DNA from: Escallonia rubra
Lineage: Eukaryota > Streptophyta > Magnoliopsida > Escalloniales > Escalloniaceae
NCBI GenBank assembly: GCA_033065855.1
Contig: JAVXUO010001362.1
Location: forward strand, 1 to 64,000
Direction of reading: 5' to 3'
Length of the DNA stretch: 64,000 nucleotides
Of this stretch, positions 1-9,822 are shown piece after piece. Below the pieces are notes generated by a model that ran no database searches, was not told where the DNA came from, and was given only the letters and a program-made list of their open reading frames with translations. The translations under genes and the position numbers were made by a program. Positions within the stretch are counted from its first letter, which is position 1, and every line of letters starts with the position of its first letter.

Positions 1-516
1 ATGTAATTGGCACAAGTATACTCACCCGCTGTAAAGGCATAAGTTATTCTACGCTCATGCAAATATGTGTTGTTTTCTAGTTGCATTTGGTTTCTTTTGG
101 GGCTTTAGATGCTTCAGAATACTAACAGGTAGTGAAGTTCCTCCTACTTATAACTTTGGATAAGCTTGGAATGAGGATCACGGTTTCTGTTTAAAGAGAC
201 TTGAAAATAATTAATGGTGGATCATGTGGATGTTCAGGAACGATAAAGTTTCTCAACCCAAATATAGCGTTAGTCTAGAGGTGAACTTTGGCTATAGTAC
301 TATTGAATACCCTCTTCTAGCCAAAAAAAAAGAAGAAGCGTTATTAGGACTTCACTTCAACGATTTAGTTTGTAAACAATAAACTGTACGAGCTCCTAAA
401 AGGGATTTTGTAAGTAACATCAACCTCTGAGGATTTGATGTTCACCTAACTGAAATTGCATTCAGTGTTAAATGCGCTTGTAGAACTTAATATCTTATCA
501 ACTTCATTGGAACTTG
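1..516. other. No gene seen (left edge)
   Basis: AT-rich sequence with stops in all frames. I see no domain, repeat or element end before the foldback that starts at 517. Confidence 0.5.
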
Positions 517-729
517 AGCTACTGAATTTCAAGACAACGTCATCTTTAGCTTTGTAGATGCTAGTTTTGATTTTAACTACCGGTTTTCTGGCTTGTATCA
601 TGATACAAGCCAGAAGACTGGTAGTTAAGCATTTGATGCATCCATCGCTAATAATCAGTACCAAAAATTTTAAAATCAAAACTAGCATCTACAAAGCTAA
701 AGATGACGTTGTCTTGAAATTCAGTAGCT
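517..729. repeat. Long perfect foldback (nested inverted repeat)
   Basis: The 60 bases at 517-576 are an exact reverse complement of 670-729. Inside them 575-601 and 600-628 form a second palindrome with only two mismatches, centred on ATCATGAT near 602. Together they fold into a stem of about 85 bp. The right arm carries a 41-base unpaired segment (629-669). I see no flanking target duplication. The open frames read across it on both strands mirror each other, which is a consequence of the palindrome and not evidence of coding. It could be a foldback MITE, a recent inverted duplication, or a locus for a hairpin RNA. Confidence 0.85.
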
Positions 730-833
730 TGTACGCCTGCAGACTTCAGGTCTCTTTCCATCACTTCGCTGGTTAAGACTAAAACACGCAGGAGTCTTCG
801 TTTGTTAAGTCTCAGCAAGCTTTGTATATTTAA

Positions 834-861
834 CTAGCTAATAGATCCGTGCAAATGCACG
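834..861 (-). mobile_element. Helitron 3' terminus (minus orientation)
   Basis: Read on the minus strand this is a 5-bp-stem hairpin (CGTGCATTTGCACG, 848-861), about ten bases, then CTAG (834-837) followed by T. A hairpin just inside a CTRR end, inserted before T, is the Helitron 3' signature. The element would extend to the right; its 5' end was not found. Confidence 0.5.
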
Positions 862-1503
862 CGATAGTTTTAAAAATTGACTTCCTTCTAATTTTAAAAG
901 GTACAACAAACACGCATTAAGCATATTGTTAGAATTTATGATAAACATGTAATATACATCCATATGTCTCTACATTGCCAACTGAGACAACAATAACTAC
1001 AGTTAACTATGTTTGCTTGTGTAAAATACGATATGAATTTTGAATGTCAATAGAGGAGAGGATGAAACTTTTTTCCATATGGCAAATATGATTTTGGGTG
1101 AAATAATATATGTGCAATAAATTTAAGAGTTTCCTTTTTCTGCTTCATTTGTTAAACTGCTCATACATATTGGATGGTCTTCATAGCAAGCTATTACTAA
1201 TCTCAATATATTGCAACAGTTAAGTTTCAATAAATGACTAAGGACTTTCAAAGTCTTATGCCGTAAAAAGAAAAAGAAATGAGTACCCCCGTAGCCTTGT
1301 ACTTGAGGTATCAATATGATGTTTAGTCTACAGGGAAACATTATGATCTCAATATCAGTGAGATTGTCACCACCCCTTTCGCTGGTTCCTTAGCATCACT
1401 GTTGTGTTACTTTTTCTACCAATGGCCATTTCCGACAATCACTACCATTGTATATTTGCACATCCATAGCCATCTCTATACTTCATGCATTAATATGTTC
1501 TGC
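862..1503. other. No gene seen; possible Helitron body
   Basis: AT-rich and non-coding by eye. If the 3' end at 834 is real this would be the inner part of that Helitron. Confidence 0.35.
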
Positions 1504-1520
1504 TTATATATATATATATA

Positions 1521-1680
1521 GGAGGCTGATCCACTGCTAGCGCTAACAACTTAACCCAAGTTGCTAGCGCGATCTTGCCGTCCATGTACGAGAATGGTCG
1601 GCCAGATCGCGCCCCACGGCGGTCATTTTTTTCACCGTCCGCTACATAATGTAGCGGACGGCCAAATCGCGCTAGCAACT
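1521..1680. mobile_element. Small foldback element A, in a TA microsatellite
   Basis: TA tracts flank it (1504-1520 and 1681-1703). It starts GGAGGCTGATCCACTGCTAG and ends with GCGCGCTAGCAACT-type sequence complementary to its own start. It also contains a GTCCGCTACATAATGTAGCGGAC palindrome near 1638-1660. Its first 90 bases are nearly identical to element B, so both belong to one family. Confidence 0.6.
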
Positions 1681-1703
1681 ATATATATATATATATATAT
1701 ATA

Positions 1704-1830
1704 GGGGGCTGATCCACTGCTAGCGCTAACAACTTAACCCAAGTTGCTAGCGCGATCTTGTCGTCCATGCGCGAGAATGGTCGGCCAGATCGCGCTAGCA
1801 ACTTGCTAGCGCTAGCAGTGGATCACGCCT
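1704..1830. mobile_element. Small foldback element B, in a TA microsatellite
   Basis: A 127-bp, almost fully palindromic element between TA tracts. The left end reads GGGGGCTGATCCACTGCTAG and the right end is its complement (CTAGCAGTGGATCACGCCTC). It is non-autonomous with no coding capacity. The element starting at 1859 opens with the related GGGAGCTGATCC, again right after a TA tract, so this family appears to target TA repeats. Confidence 0.65.
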
Positions 1831-1831
1831 C

Positions 1832-1858
1832 ATATATATATATATATATATATATATA
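1832..1858. repeat. TA microsatellite
   Basis: Uninterrupted TA repeat of 27 bases separating element B from the composite element that begins at 1859. Similar tracts lie at 1504-1520 and 1681-1703. Confidence 0.9.
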
Positions 1859-2801
1859 GGGAGCTGATCCGTTGAGAGCGCAGGCAAAATAGGCTATTTT
1901 GCAAGCGCGATCTGGCCGTCCATCCTGAAAGATGGACGGCCCAGATCTCGCGATTTTTTAAAACTGTCAGTCGTCCGCGACACAGTGTCGCGGACGGCCC
2001 TTTTTACCTTTTTGCCCCTCCGCCCCTGTCTGCTACACTGTAGGGCGGACATCATTCAAGTCCTGACACGTGACAGCAAAAAGACGTCGCGGACGTCCCC
2101 TAGGCTAACACCTGTCAGAACCTGTCCCGTCGCCCACCAAGAAAGTCTCCCATCAGGTCTTTATTTCTGCACGTGTCAGAGTGTCGACAATAATTTTCGC
2201 TATACAGTATCGCGGACATTATTGCCCCTATACCCAAAAGTTCTCGAATTCTCAGCCATTTCGGCAAAATTTTCTTCTCCTTCAGATTCACTTGCTTCCA
2301 TTTTCGGCTCCCCTCAAGCTTTGAGTAACACTTGCTTCAAGCTTCAGTCAAGCAAGGTAAGTTTCTGATCTCCAATATTTTCTGGGTGGATTAAAAAAGT
2401 GTAGATTTTTTGTGATGTTCTAGAAATTTGTCACTCTATTCATTAACTTGTGACGTTCTAGAAATTAATTTGTTAACTTTAAACAAATTTATTGTAGTTA
2501 ATTTTGATTTTTTTAAGGTTCGCTAACTTCGACACATGTATTCTATTTAAATTCGATTTTTTTGAGATACGTTTGTTGTATTTTGGCATGATGAATTTGT
2601 CTATTTATCTTAGTAATTTTAATTTGTTATGTTCAATAAATCTATAATTAGCAAAATATGAGACTTTTGAGATTATGTATATGGTATATTTGTCATCCTA
2701 AATTGGTCTATTCGGCAAGATAATTTTTAGGTAATATTTTTAGTTGACAATGTCATTTGATTGTTAAGCGTAGTCTATTTCTACATAGGTCTTGTTTCAC
2801 A

Positions 2802-4134
2802 ATGTCTGATTTCGTGTCGAGCTCCAACACCCCCGTAGATGCTAGTGATCCATATCTAGGACGAACCTTTCAAACATTGGAAGAAGCTGGAGAATGTTTC
2901 CGAGCGTATTCACTGAGGGTTGGTTTTAGCATTAGAATAAAGGCTACAAGAACGAGCAACGTAACAAAAAAGATATGCTCTCGCTTATACGAGTGTCATA
3001 GGGGCAGAAACCCAGTGCAAAATGAGACACGCGTAGGCAACGATGACAGTGATGACGAAATAGGATATTCGCGCAGAAGACGGGACTACTTTGCGCGAAC
3101 GAATTACCAGGTCCAGATGTTTGTAAGCTATAAACCCAAGCAAGATCATTGGCCTATTACCAGCCTGGAACTGGCGCACAATCACCCGTTAGTAACCCCT
3201 TCTAAGGTGAGTTAGATGCACCAACACAAGAAGATGGGTAAGGTCGCGAGAAGCCTAATTCACACAATGACTGATGCGCGGATAGGACCTACCGAGATTG
3301 TTAATGTTCTTGCTGAACAGGCCGGGGGAATTCAAAATTTAAACTTTAACACGACAGACGTTCGTAACGCGGTCCGAACCCATAGACAAGCCGCGTATGA
3401 CCTCAATGATGCTCAATCCACAATGAGCCTATTGAAACGGATGCAGATGGAGAACCCGCAGTTTACCTTCGATTATAAACTTGACGATGAGCATCGACTT
3501 AGCACAATTTTTTGGGTTGACGGTCGTTCGAGGCTTGCTTATAAGCATTTTGGGGATGTCGTGACTTTTGACACCACATATCGTACCAACAAGTACTCGA
3601 TGCCGTTCGCCCCTGCCACAGGGGTCAATCATCATTATCACTCCATCCTATTCGGGTTCGCATTGTTAAGGGACGAGAGCGAGAGTTCTTTTGAATGGTT
3701 GTTTAGGGCGTGGCTGGAAGCCATGAACAACAAAGCACCGAAGGTTATCATCACCGATCAAGATTTGGCAATGAAGAAGGCTATTGCCACCGTCTTCCCA
3801 GATACTCGACACAACTTGTGCACTTGGCACATAAGCAACAAATACCCTAAACGTTTGCATCACGTGTATGCAAAGTTTCCAGACTTTAAACAGGATTTTG
3901 ACACGTGCGTTAGCAAGTCGTTAATGATTGAGGAATTTGAGGAGAGGTGGGAAAGCTTGTTGAGGATTACTCATTGCAAGACAACGAGTGGCTCCAACAC
4001 TTGTACGAGCTCAAAGAGCAATGGATTGGCGTTTACACGAGGAGGCATTTTTCTACAGGCATGAAAACGATGGGCAGGAATGAATCTATGAATGCCACGT
4101 TCGATAGTTACGTGGGTACAACTACCAATTTGAA
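2802..4134 (+). pseudogene. FAR1/MULE-type transposase, broken
   Basis: A probable start ATG at 2802 (reading MSDF) opens a FAR1 DNA-binding domain (FQTLEEAGECFRAYS near 2865 to LELAHNHPLV near 3190). A MULE transposase domain follows. Its DDE-type residues are visible in VVTFDTTYRTNKY (about 3557) and VIITDQDLAMKK (about 3742), followed by LCTWHI. The frame is broken by a TAG at 3213-3215 between SKVS and MHQHKKM, where homologues would read on, and by a frameshift near 3957. After the shift the protein continues in another frame (EDYSLQDNEWLQHLYELKEQ) with the conserved NESMNATFDSY. It then runs into a TA microsatellite at about 4135, and the SWIM zinc-finger C-terminus is missing. A dead copy of a FAR1/FHY3-related transposase. 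Confidence 0.88.
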
Positions 4135-4160
4135 GATATATATATATATATATATATATA
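4135..4160. repeat. TA microsatellite cutting the transposase frame
   Basis: TA repeat lying exactly where the transposase reading frame loses homology. It probably marks an insertion or deletion point. Confidence 0.8.
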
Positions 4161-4547
4161 TCACTCTTCATTTGACATATACTCATCAGATAAGTACTGA
4201 TCATTGGTTAAAATATTGTTTCTCTCGTTTGAATTGAGGTGCCTCCCACTAGCCTCGCCCATTTCTTCCGCAAGTTGAAGCATGTAAAATCGTTTTCTAC
4301 GCAGCAACATCCGGTTATTCTCCATACGAATTCGGCACACAACTTTCTTACACTGCTTAACATTACGCCTCGACATACTAAGTGAATGACGTTGCGGCAC
4401 AGGTGTTCTTAGCGTGGTGAGATCTTGGTGTAGTGCTTCTGATTCCTTAACTCGATATGCCCATTCTCTTCGTAAACCTGCATAATACTCTGTTTCCGAT
4501 GCTCCAGTGTCAGATGAAGATGACTGAAGATGCTCATCCAATGTCAC
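4161..4547 (-). CDS. Hypothetical charged protein inside the MULE
   Basis: A 128-residue minus-strand frame, rich in Arg, Glu and Ser with likely helical or coiled-coil character (RREWAYRVKESEALHQDL; RIRMENNRMLLRRKRFYM). I do not recognise a domain. It lies downstream of the Ulp1 gene on the same strand and ends at the TA tract. It could be a third accessory ORF of the element or an inverted piece of one. Its composition resembles coding DNA more than its AT-rich surroundings do. Confidence 0.4.
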   Translation of the reverse strand: MTLDEHLQSSSSDTGASETEYYAGLRREWAYRVKESEALHQDLTTLRTPVPQRHSLSMSRRNVKQCKKVVCRIRMENNRMLLRRKRFYMLQLAEEMGEASGRHLNSNERNNILTNDQYLSDEYMSNEE

Positions 4548-4606
4548 ACTGTGTCAACGATGCTGCTTCTTTGTAATTTAACACTTAGTTTTTCTTTGCA
4601 GGGTTG

Positions 4607-5160
4607 TCCGCTTTACTATGTAGTGGACGGCCCAGCAGAAAGACAGTCTCCAACACTTAAATTTTTTTTGTTTCTCTTTACATCCGCCATACTATACAGC
4701 TGACGGCCAAGTAGAAAGACAAATCTCTAACACTTAGTTTTTTTGTTTCTCTCTACACCCGCTATATAGTACATCGGACGGTCCAGCAGAAAGACAGTCT
4801 CCAACACTTAGTTTTTTTTATTTCTCTCTACGTCCGCTATATAGTACAGCGGACGGTCCAGCAGAAAGACAGTCTCCAACACTTAGTTTTTTTGTTTCTC
4901 TCTGCATCCGCCATGCTATACAGCGGACGGCCAAGCAAAAAGACGGATCTCCAACACTTAGTTTTTTTGTTTCTCTCTACGTCCGCTATATAGTATAGTG
5001 GACGGCCCAGCAGAAAGACAATCTCCAACACTTAGTTTTTTTTTTTTCTCTTACATCCGCTATATAGTATAGCGGACGGCCCTGCAGAAAGACAGTCTCC
5101 AACACTTAGTTTTTTTTGTCTCTCTACGTCCGCTATATAGTAAAGCGGACGCCCCTGCAG
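4607..5160. repeat. 75-bp minisatellite of hairpin units (8 copies)
   Basis: Eight tandem units of 73-76 bp. Each holds an imperfect palindrome of the type TCCGCTATATAGTA-AGCGGA and the spacer CAGAAAGACAGTCTCCAAC followed by a T-run. The palindromes start at about 4607, 4683, 4758, 4833, 4907, 4982, 5056 and 5129. The same palindrome occurs singly near both ends of the element (about 1638, 1973, 2197, 9025, 9050). Confidence 0.9.
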
Positions 5161-5411
5161 AAAGACAGAAACCAAAACTGGCCCCCACTTTGTTTCCCAC
5201 CGGTCAAAGCAAATCACAGATCAGTCAATGAACCCAAATGCTATCTCTGACCACAAATCAAACACTCAACTGAATTGAACAACACAACGATATCGGTCAA
5301 TCAAATCAATCGCATTCAACACCGATCAACTGATGTCAACACAAATCAAATCAATCTCATTTAACGATATGTTTATTAAAAAAGTGAATATAATGTTATA
5401 ATGTTACAATG

Positions 5412-6988
5412 TCAATTGGGGCCCTCATCCCCTGCGGGATCCTCGTCATTACACGGATTTACAATAAACCTAATAGCTCTAGGCCGGCCATTGATAATTT
5501 GCCAAGCCATCCTATACCTAAAGCCTTCTATGCATTCTTGGCTCCAGACGGTCTTCTTGAGGCTCTCAGACCGACAAATGTAATCCATGTACATGCAGAC
5601 GAAGACACCGCAGTCCGAGGAATTATGTTGCTTGGGCCTACTCCTCTTCAATCGGAAAATGAGCTTCGGCCTGAGCGCTACCCTCTCTTGACGCCTACCA
5701 TTGACCAAGGCAGCAAATAGATTCTGCGAGAAACATAATAAGCATTAAACATTAAACATAGCAAACATAATAAGATTAATCAGTTTTACAATATGCAAGT
5801 TACAATAAGAAGTAAACAGGATCTTACCATGGCACCCAACTGGCCTATGCCTTGGTACATTTCAATCACAGGCATCACGGGGGTATCATCGTAGAGACTG
5901 TCGATGACTGATACCGTCTTCTTTACTGGTTCATAGCAAACCAAGTACCAGTGGGCATTCCCTATAAATGGGATTAGAAACACGTCGGCAACACTTGCGC
6001 TCACTGGACTATCCCTAGCAAGATATGCTTGTAGGTTAGCGGACGGTCTCCACTGGGGCAAGGCTCTCTCTTTCCTTGAATCGACCCAGTCGTTATACTC
6101 TTGTACTAGGATGCCATGAAAAAAAACATCCAAGATAAAAACATGTGGACTGTAGTTTTGCTGCTCCCAACCCCTTTGCCTCAGAATTTGCACGTAGTGC
6201 GAGATGACAAAGTTGTCTAACCAAGCTCCTAGCGCCAGCGAGGCCAGTTCTTTCCACGAGGCAGTGTAATCTAAGCCCTGTGGGTGATCCACGTCATACG
6301 ACGCTCCGTCTTGGGGGGGGCCGCTAAAATAACGGGCTCGGATTAGCTCGCATTTATGCGGCTTTAGGGGCCTGGCTGGATGCCCTTTCGGATATTGCCC
6401 TCGGGGGTCGACCGACAAATCTTGCCCTCCACCGGGGGGCAAGAGCAAGGGATATTGGCCCCCAAATCCTGGTTCGGCCGGATAATAATCCTCTTCGGGG
6501 GGCCCGGCCGGCTGATATTGCTCTCTGGCCATTTCTTTCGTCGGCTGATATTGCCCCCCGGGGGTGCCAAGTGGTCCCGCCCACGGGACAATGGGCAGTG
6601 CCTTGGAGAAACCGTAGTTTCTGAAAGTCCAGTCTTGCGTGACTTGACTCTGAGAGAGGGGTTGGGGTTCCGGGAACAAATTGAAGGAGGGGCCGCTGTA
6701 ATCGTCCCACGATGCTTGAGCCTGTCCCATCCCCGCTACAGAGGGACCACCAACTCCCTAGCTTACCCCTGAAGCCTGTCCGGAGGGATCACCGTATCGC
6801 TGGCTGACGCCCGTATAACCCATTCCCGGGCTGACGACCGAAGACTGTCCCGATGCTTGACGCATAAAATTCCCGTAGCCTAAAGCTAGTACAGCAGCCT
6901 GTTGGTGAAGATCCTCGCCCATTAAGATCACCAGATCCTTCCGCTCACTCAACTTCTGGAAGAATGCAATCGAGACATTAACCAACAT
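5412..6988 (-). pseudogene. Ulp1-like C48 cysteine protease (downstream half of the PMD gene)
   Basis: Minus strand. The exon starting MLVNVSIAFFQKLSERK at 6988 is preceded by a TTTAG acceptor. It runs through a Gly/Pro/Gln-rich linker into a Ulp1/SENP-type (C48) protease domain. The catalytic His is in NAHWYLVCYE (about 5940) and the Asp in VIDSLYDD (about 5895). The frame then reaches a GTAAGATCC donor after LGAM at about 5827. After a roughly 105-base intron ending in CGCAG, the second exon carries the catalytic Cys in SDCGVFVC (about 5605) and ends in a stop at 5412. All three catalytic positions are intact. One in-frame TAG (about 6758-6760) breaks the linker. Ulp1-type proteases carried by plant transposons are well known; a SUMO- or ubiquitin-like substrate is only presumed. 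Confidence 0.82.
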
Positions 6989-8596
6989 CTAAAGAGATAA
7001 AAAATAAGTCACTTCAATCAGACATTCATATTCAACAAATTCAAGACAAGTCATACTTGTTGGGCAACTTACGAGATTGTATGCCATACGCTCATCGATC
7101 TGATCCCTAGGCGCATACCTCTCCCTATGTTCAAAGTTTACTGGGGCTACTCTCCTCCGCGTGATGCGGTAGTACCACTCATCGTACTGTTTGATGCTGA
7201 TAACGGGGTCTGGCTCCGAGACGGTGGCCGCCAGTGTGTCCTGCCAAGAACTCTGAAGCTCTATTTCGGCCGCGCACAATTCGTGCGCATTGGCCTTGCC
7301 AAACCGTCCGACATCCGGTGGGTCCCTGTTAACCTTATATCTGGGGCATCGGCTAGCAAACCCTGCTCCAACTCAAAATGGTGCATTGCTCGGTCTGGCA
7401 GCTGCCACTCTATGACCTCGAAGTGGATCAGGGGTGTGCGCTGCAACCCGGAGAGCGTGAAGACGAACGACTCTCCCACCCGTCGCGCCAAACGTATGTA
7501 CGGTGCCCAAAGCATTTGGCCCGGAGATAGACGGTCGAACTCCCCTCGATAATACGTATGTTGTGATGGGCATCGACTCTCCTACGGTAGTGGCTATCCC
7601 TCCGGCTGTACTCCCAAGCACGCAACCGAGGCCACACTTTATCGGTTCTATCCCTACGCGTTGGTGCACCGAGAGCAAGGTGTTCATAAGACCACACCTG
7701 AGAACATGGGCAAATTATATTTATATCGTCGATTCAACAAAAAAATAATAATAATGAAGACATGATTTATATGATATACCTGCAATAGCGAGAGACATGC
7801 ACATATGGCTTTGGAGTCGGGCCTCGTTGCCTTTTGCAATGCTCGGTACAGATACGAAAGAACCGCTGCACCCTAGGTATAATCCCCAACCTCCGGCAGG
7901 TTACCCAACAACGGTAAATATTTTGTGCTGGCCATGTTCTTCGACGTCGTTGGGAATCAAATTGCCCCCATCACCCATAAGAGGAAGGCTTGTGTGTACA
8001 GCAAAAGCTCACGGCCCGTATAGTTTTCCGGCAAAACCCCGTAGGTATCTACGAACCACTTCAACTTTATACCACCACTGCTAAATTGATCCTGGGGTAT
8101 CGAAGTGAAGAAGTCCCTAGCAGTTCTCTTATTTGTTGCTTCTGACAGAGGAGCAATTACTGGCCGCTCCGTCACCGGCAACCCTAAGATGAACCCTACA
8201 TCTTCTAGGGTAATTGTCATCTCTCCAAGCGAGAAGTGAAATGTATTTGTTTCACTTCTCCACCTCTCAACAAGGGACCTATCAAGGCCCGGTCAAGTTA
8301 TTGAAAGAACTGCCCATGCGTGAAAATCCCAAACTCAATTCCACGCAGTATCCTTTTCTAGGAGGTGTTTAGTTTCCATGATGTGAACTCGCGAGATACT
8401 TCTACGGTGTTGAGAAGTTCTCTTTCCTGCGAATTAATAAATACAAATTAAGCAAAACAAACGGTATACAACATTCGTAAGAATAAGAAAGTTGATAAAT
8501 AATGTATCTTACTCCACCATCCCATATGAGCGTACTGATATGGTTGGCTTGGTCGTATAACACGGATGGATCTTCTGGTCCAGGGTTAAATTCCAT
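6989..8596 (-). pseudogene. Plant mobile domain (PMD / MAIN-like) protein, upstream half of the same gene
   Basis: Minus strand. The start ATG at 8596 gives MEFNPGPEDPSVLYDQ, the usual opening of transposon-linked PMD proteins, followed by a GTAAGATAC donor near 8511. Later exons carry LLERWRSETNTFHF, then TLEDVGFILGLPVTERPV (about 8210), LLLYTQAFLLW, YLPLLGNLPEVG, WAPYIRLARR (about 7500), HFEVIEWQLPDRAM (about 7420) and YDEWYYRITRRRV (about 7170). These come in the correct order for an aminotransferase-like plant mobile domain. Introns are visible at about 7697-7780 and 6989-7069 (CTC/GTAAGTT to TTTAG). Stops (about 7957 and around 8340) and frameshifts near 7330 and 7550 make it a pseudogene. 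The reading order suggests one fused PMD-linker-Ulp1 protein. Confidence 0.8.
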
Positions 8597-8599
8597 TTT

Positions 8600-9510
8600 T
8601 TGCAACTGAAATTATGGAAAAATCTTCTCAGTTTGGATTTTACGGTTTGGATTTTGATAATCGCTCGCAAAAATACGACGCTAGCACATGCATAATACAT
8701 ATAACACAAGCACATGTATAATACATACAATGTTAGCATATATACTCATATGTATAATAAATATATATACATATACGGAATCGAATTTTACAAACGCTAG
8801 CACATGAACAAATACATACATATATAAAATACAATATTCATCACAACTATAGATTACAAACATGTAAAGGATTGAATTTGTGAACTTACGTGATCTATTA
8901 GGGTATTAAAGGTGTTCTTAAGAAGATATTGCACAGATCTGCTTGTCAACGGCGCTGGGAATATTGGTGAGCAGAAAGAATGGAGAAGAGTGTCGTAGAA
9001 AACAATTTTTTTTAATATATATTGCATGTCCGCTATACAGTATCGCGGACTATTACGTCCGCTACACTGTGCAGCGGACACTGTTGACATGACAGATAAG
9101 GACAAGATAACCGTCATTGCCGTAAAGGACCTGCGATTTAGGGACGTGGTCATCGATCTTGGTGGCAGGGATCTGGACAGATGTGCGGCAATCAGACGCC
9201 GATAGCCTGTGTTTGTGGGGATTGATGTTACCGGTGTTGATTGCACCGGTCGGTTGGTGGCCGATCAAGAAGCCCCACTGGCTTGCAGACGCAAGGCAGT
9301 GGGAAATGGCAGCGAGGAGGCAACTCACGACGATGTGTAGTCGGATAGTATAAAGTTGGAGGAGGTGCATATTGCGGCAATCCCTTATTTGCGGTGAATC
9401 TGGTTGCGCAGAATGGGGTGGGGGACTGGTCTGACAGGTGTAGGGGGAAGGAAAGGGGGGAGGGTCATGGGCAAAATTGTAATATAAATTTAACGGTTTC
9501 CATTTAAGGT
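8600..9510. other. Right subterminal region of the MULE with hairpin motifs
   Basis: No convincing coding sequence. Two GTCCGC palindromes lie back to back (9025-9050 and 9058-9081) and match those near the left end of the element. Short ORFs on both strands at 9060-9370 show no recognisable domain. Confidence 0.5.
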
Positions 9511-9770
9511 GCCCAATTTATGTAAGTGTAAGGGGGTTTAGTGGTTAATTTTGAAGTTGAGGGGGGGGGGGGGGGGAATTGCACACCGTGTATAGTACAG
9601 GGGGTCATTAGCTAATAAAGAAATAAGGGTATTTTTGTCATTTCACGCTATTCATAACGGACCTGTCTAAGGTGCCCATTTTTTGTAACTGGGGGGGGGG
9701 GGTTTAGTGCTTAAATTTGAAATGGAGGGGGACAAATCGCACAACGTAGAGGGGGTCATTCCCTACTTTC
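9510..9770. repeat. Diverged direct repeat of about 100 bp with G-tracts
   Basis: Two copies (about 9510-9608 and 9669-9760) share the order GGTGCCCA, TTTGTAA, G-run, TTTAGTG, TTAA-TTTGAA, G-run, A-TTGCACA or A-TCGCACA, and GGGGGTCATT. The first contains G16 (9561-9576), the second G12 (9691-9702). They form the right margin of the MULE region. Confidence 0.7.
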
Positions 9771-9771
9771 C

Positions 9772-9775
<4 letters not shown>

Positions 9776-9819
<44 letters not shown>
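9776..9819. repeat. TA microsatellite
   Basis: Long TA repeat at the right margin of the MULE region, mirroring the tract on its left. Confidence 0.9.

Positions 9820-9822
<3 letters not shown>

Larger units (their letters stand above)
1859..9775. mobile_element. Decayed Mutator-like element with transposase and PMD-Ulp1 gene
   Basis: The extent is inferred: TA tracts bound it on both sides (1832-1858, 9776-9819) and both boundaries read GGG inward. Inside are a FAR1/MULE transposase on the plus strand, a plant-mobile-domain plus Ulp1-protease gene on the minus strand, and GTCCGC palindromes near both ends (1973-1996, 2197-2216, 9025-9081) as well as in a central array. Mutator-like elements carrying Ulp1 or PMD genes are known in plants. 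I could not match long terminal inverted repeats, so the outer limits may be those of two adjacent or nested elements. Confidence 0.55.

Noticed and set aside
9060-9370. Overlapping ORFs on both strands at the MULE right side
   Set aside because: No domain, no splice context, mutually overlapping; likely subterminal transposon DNA.
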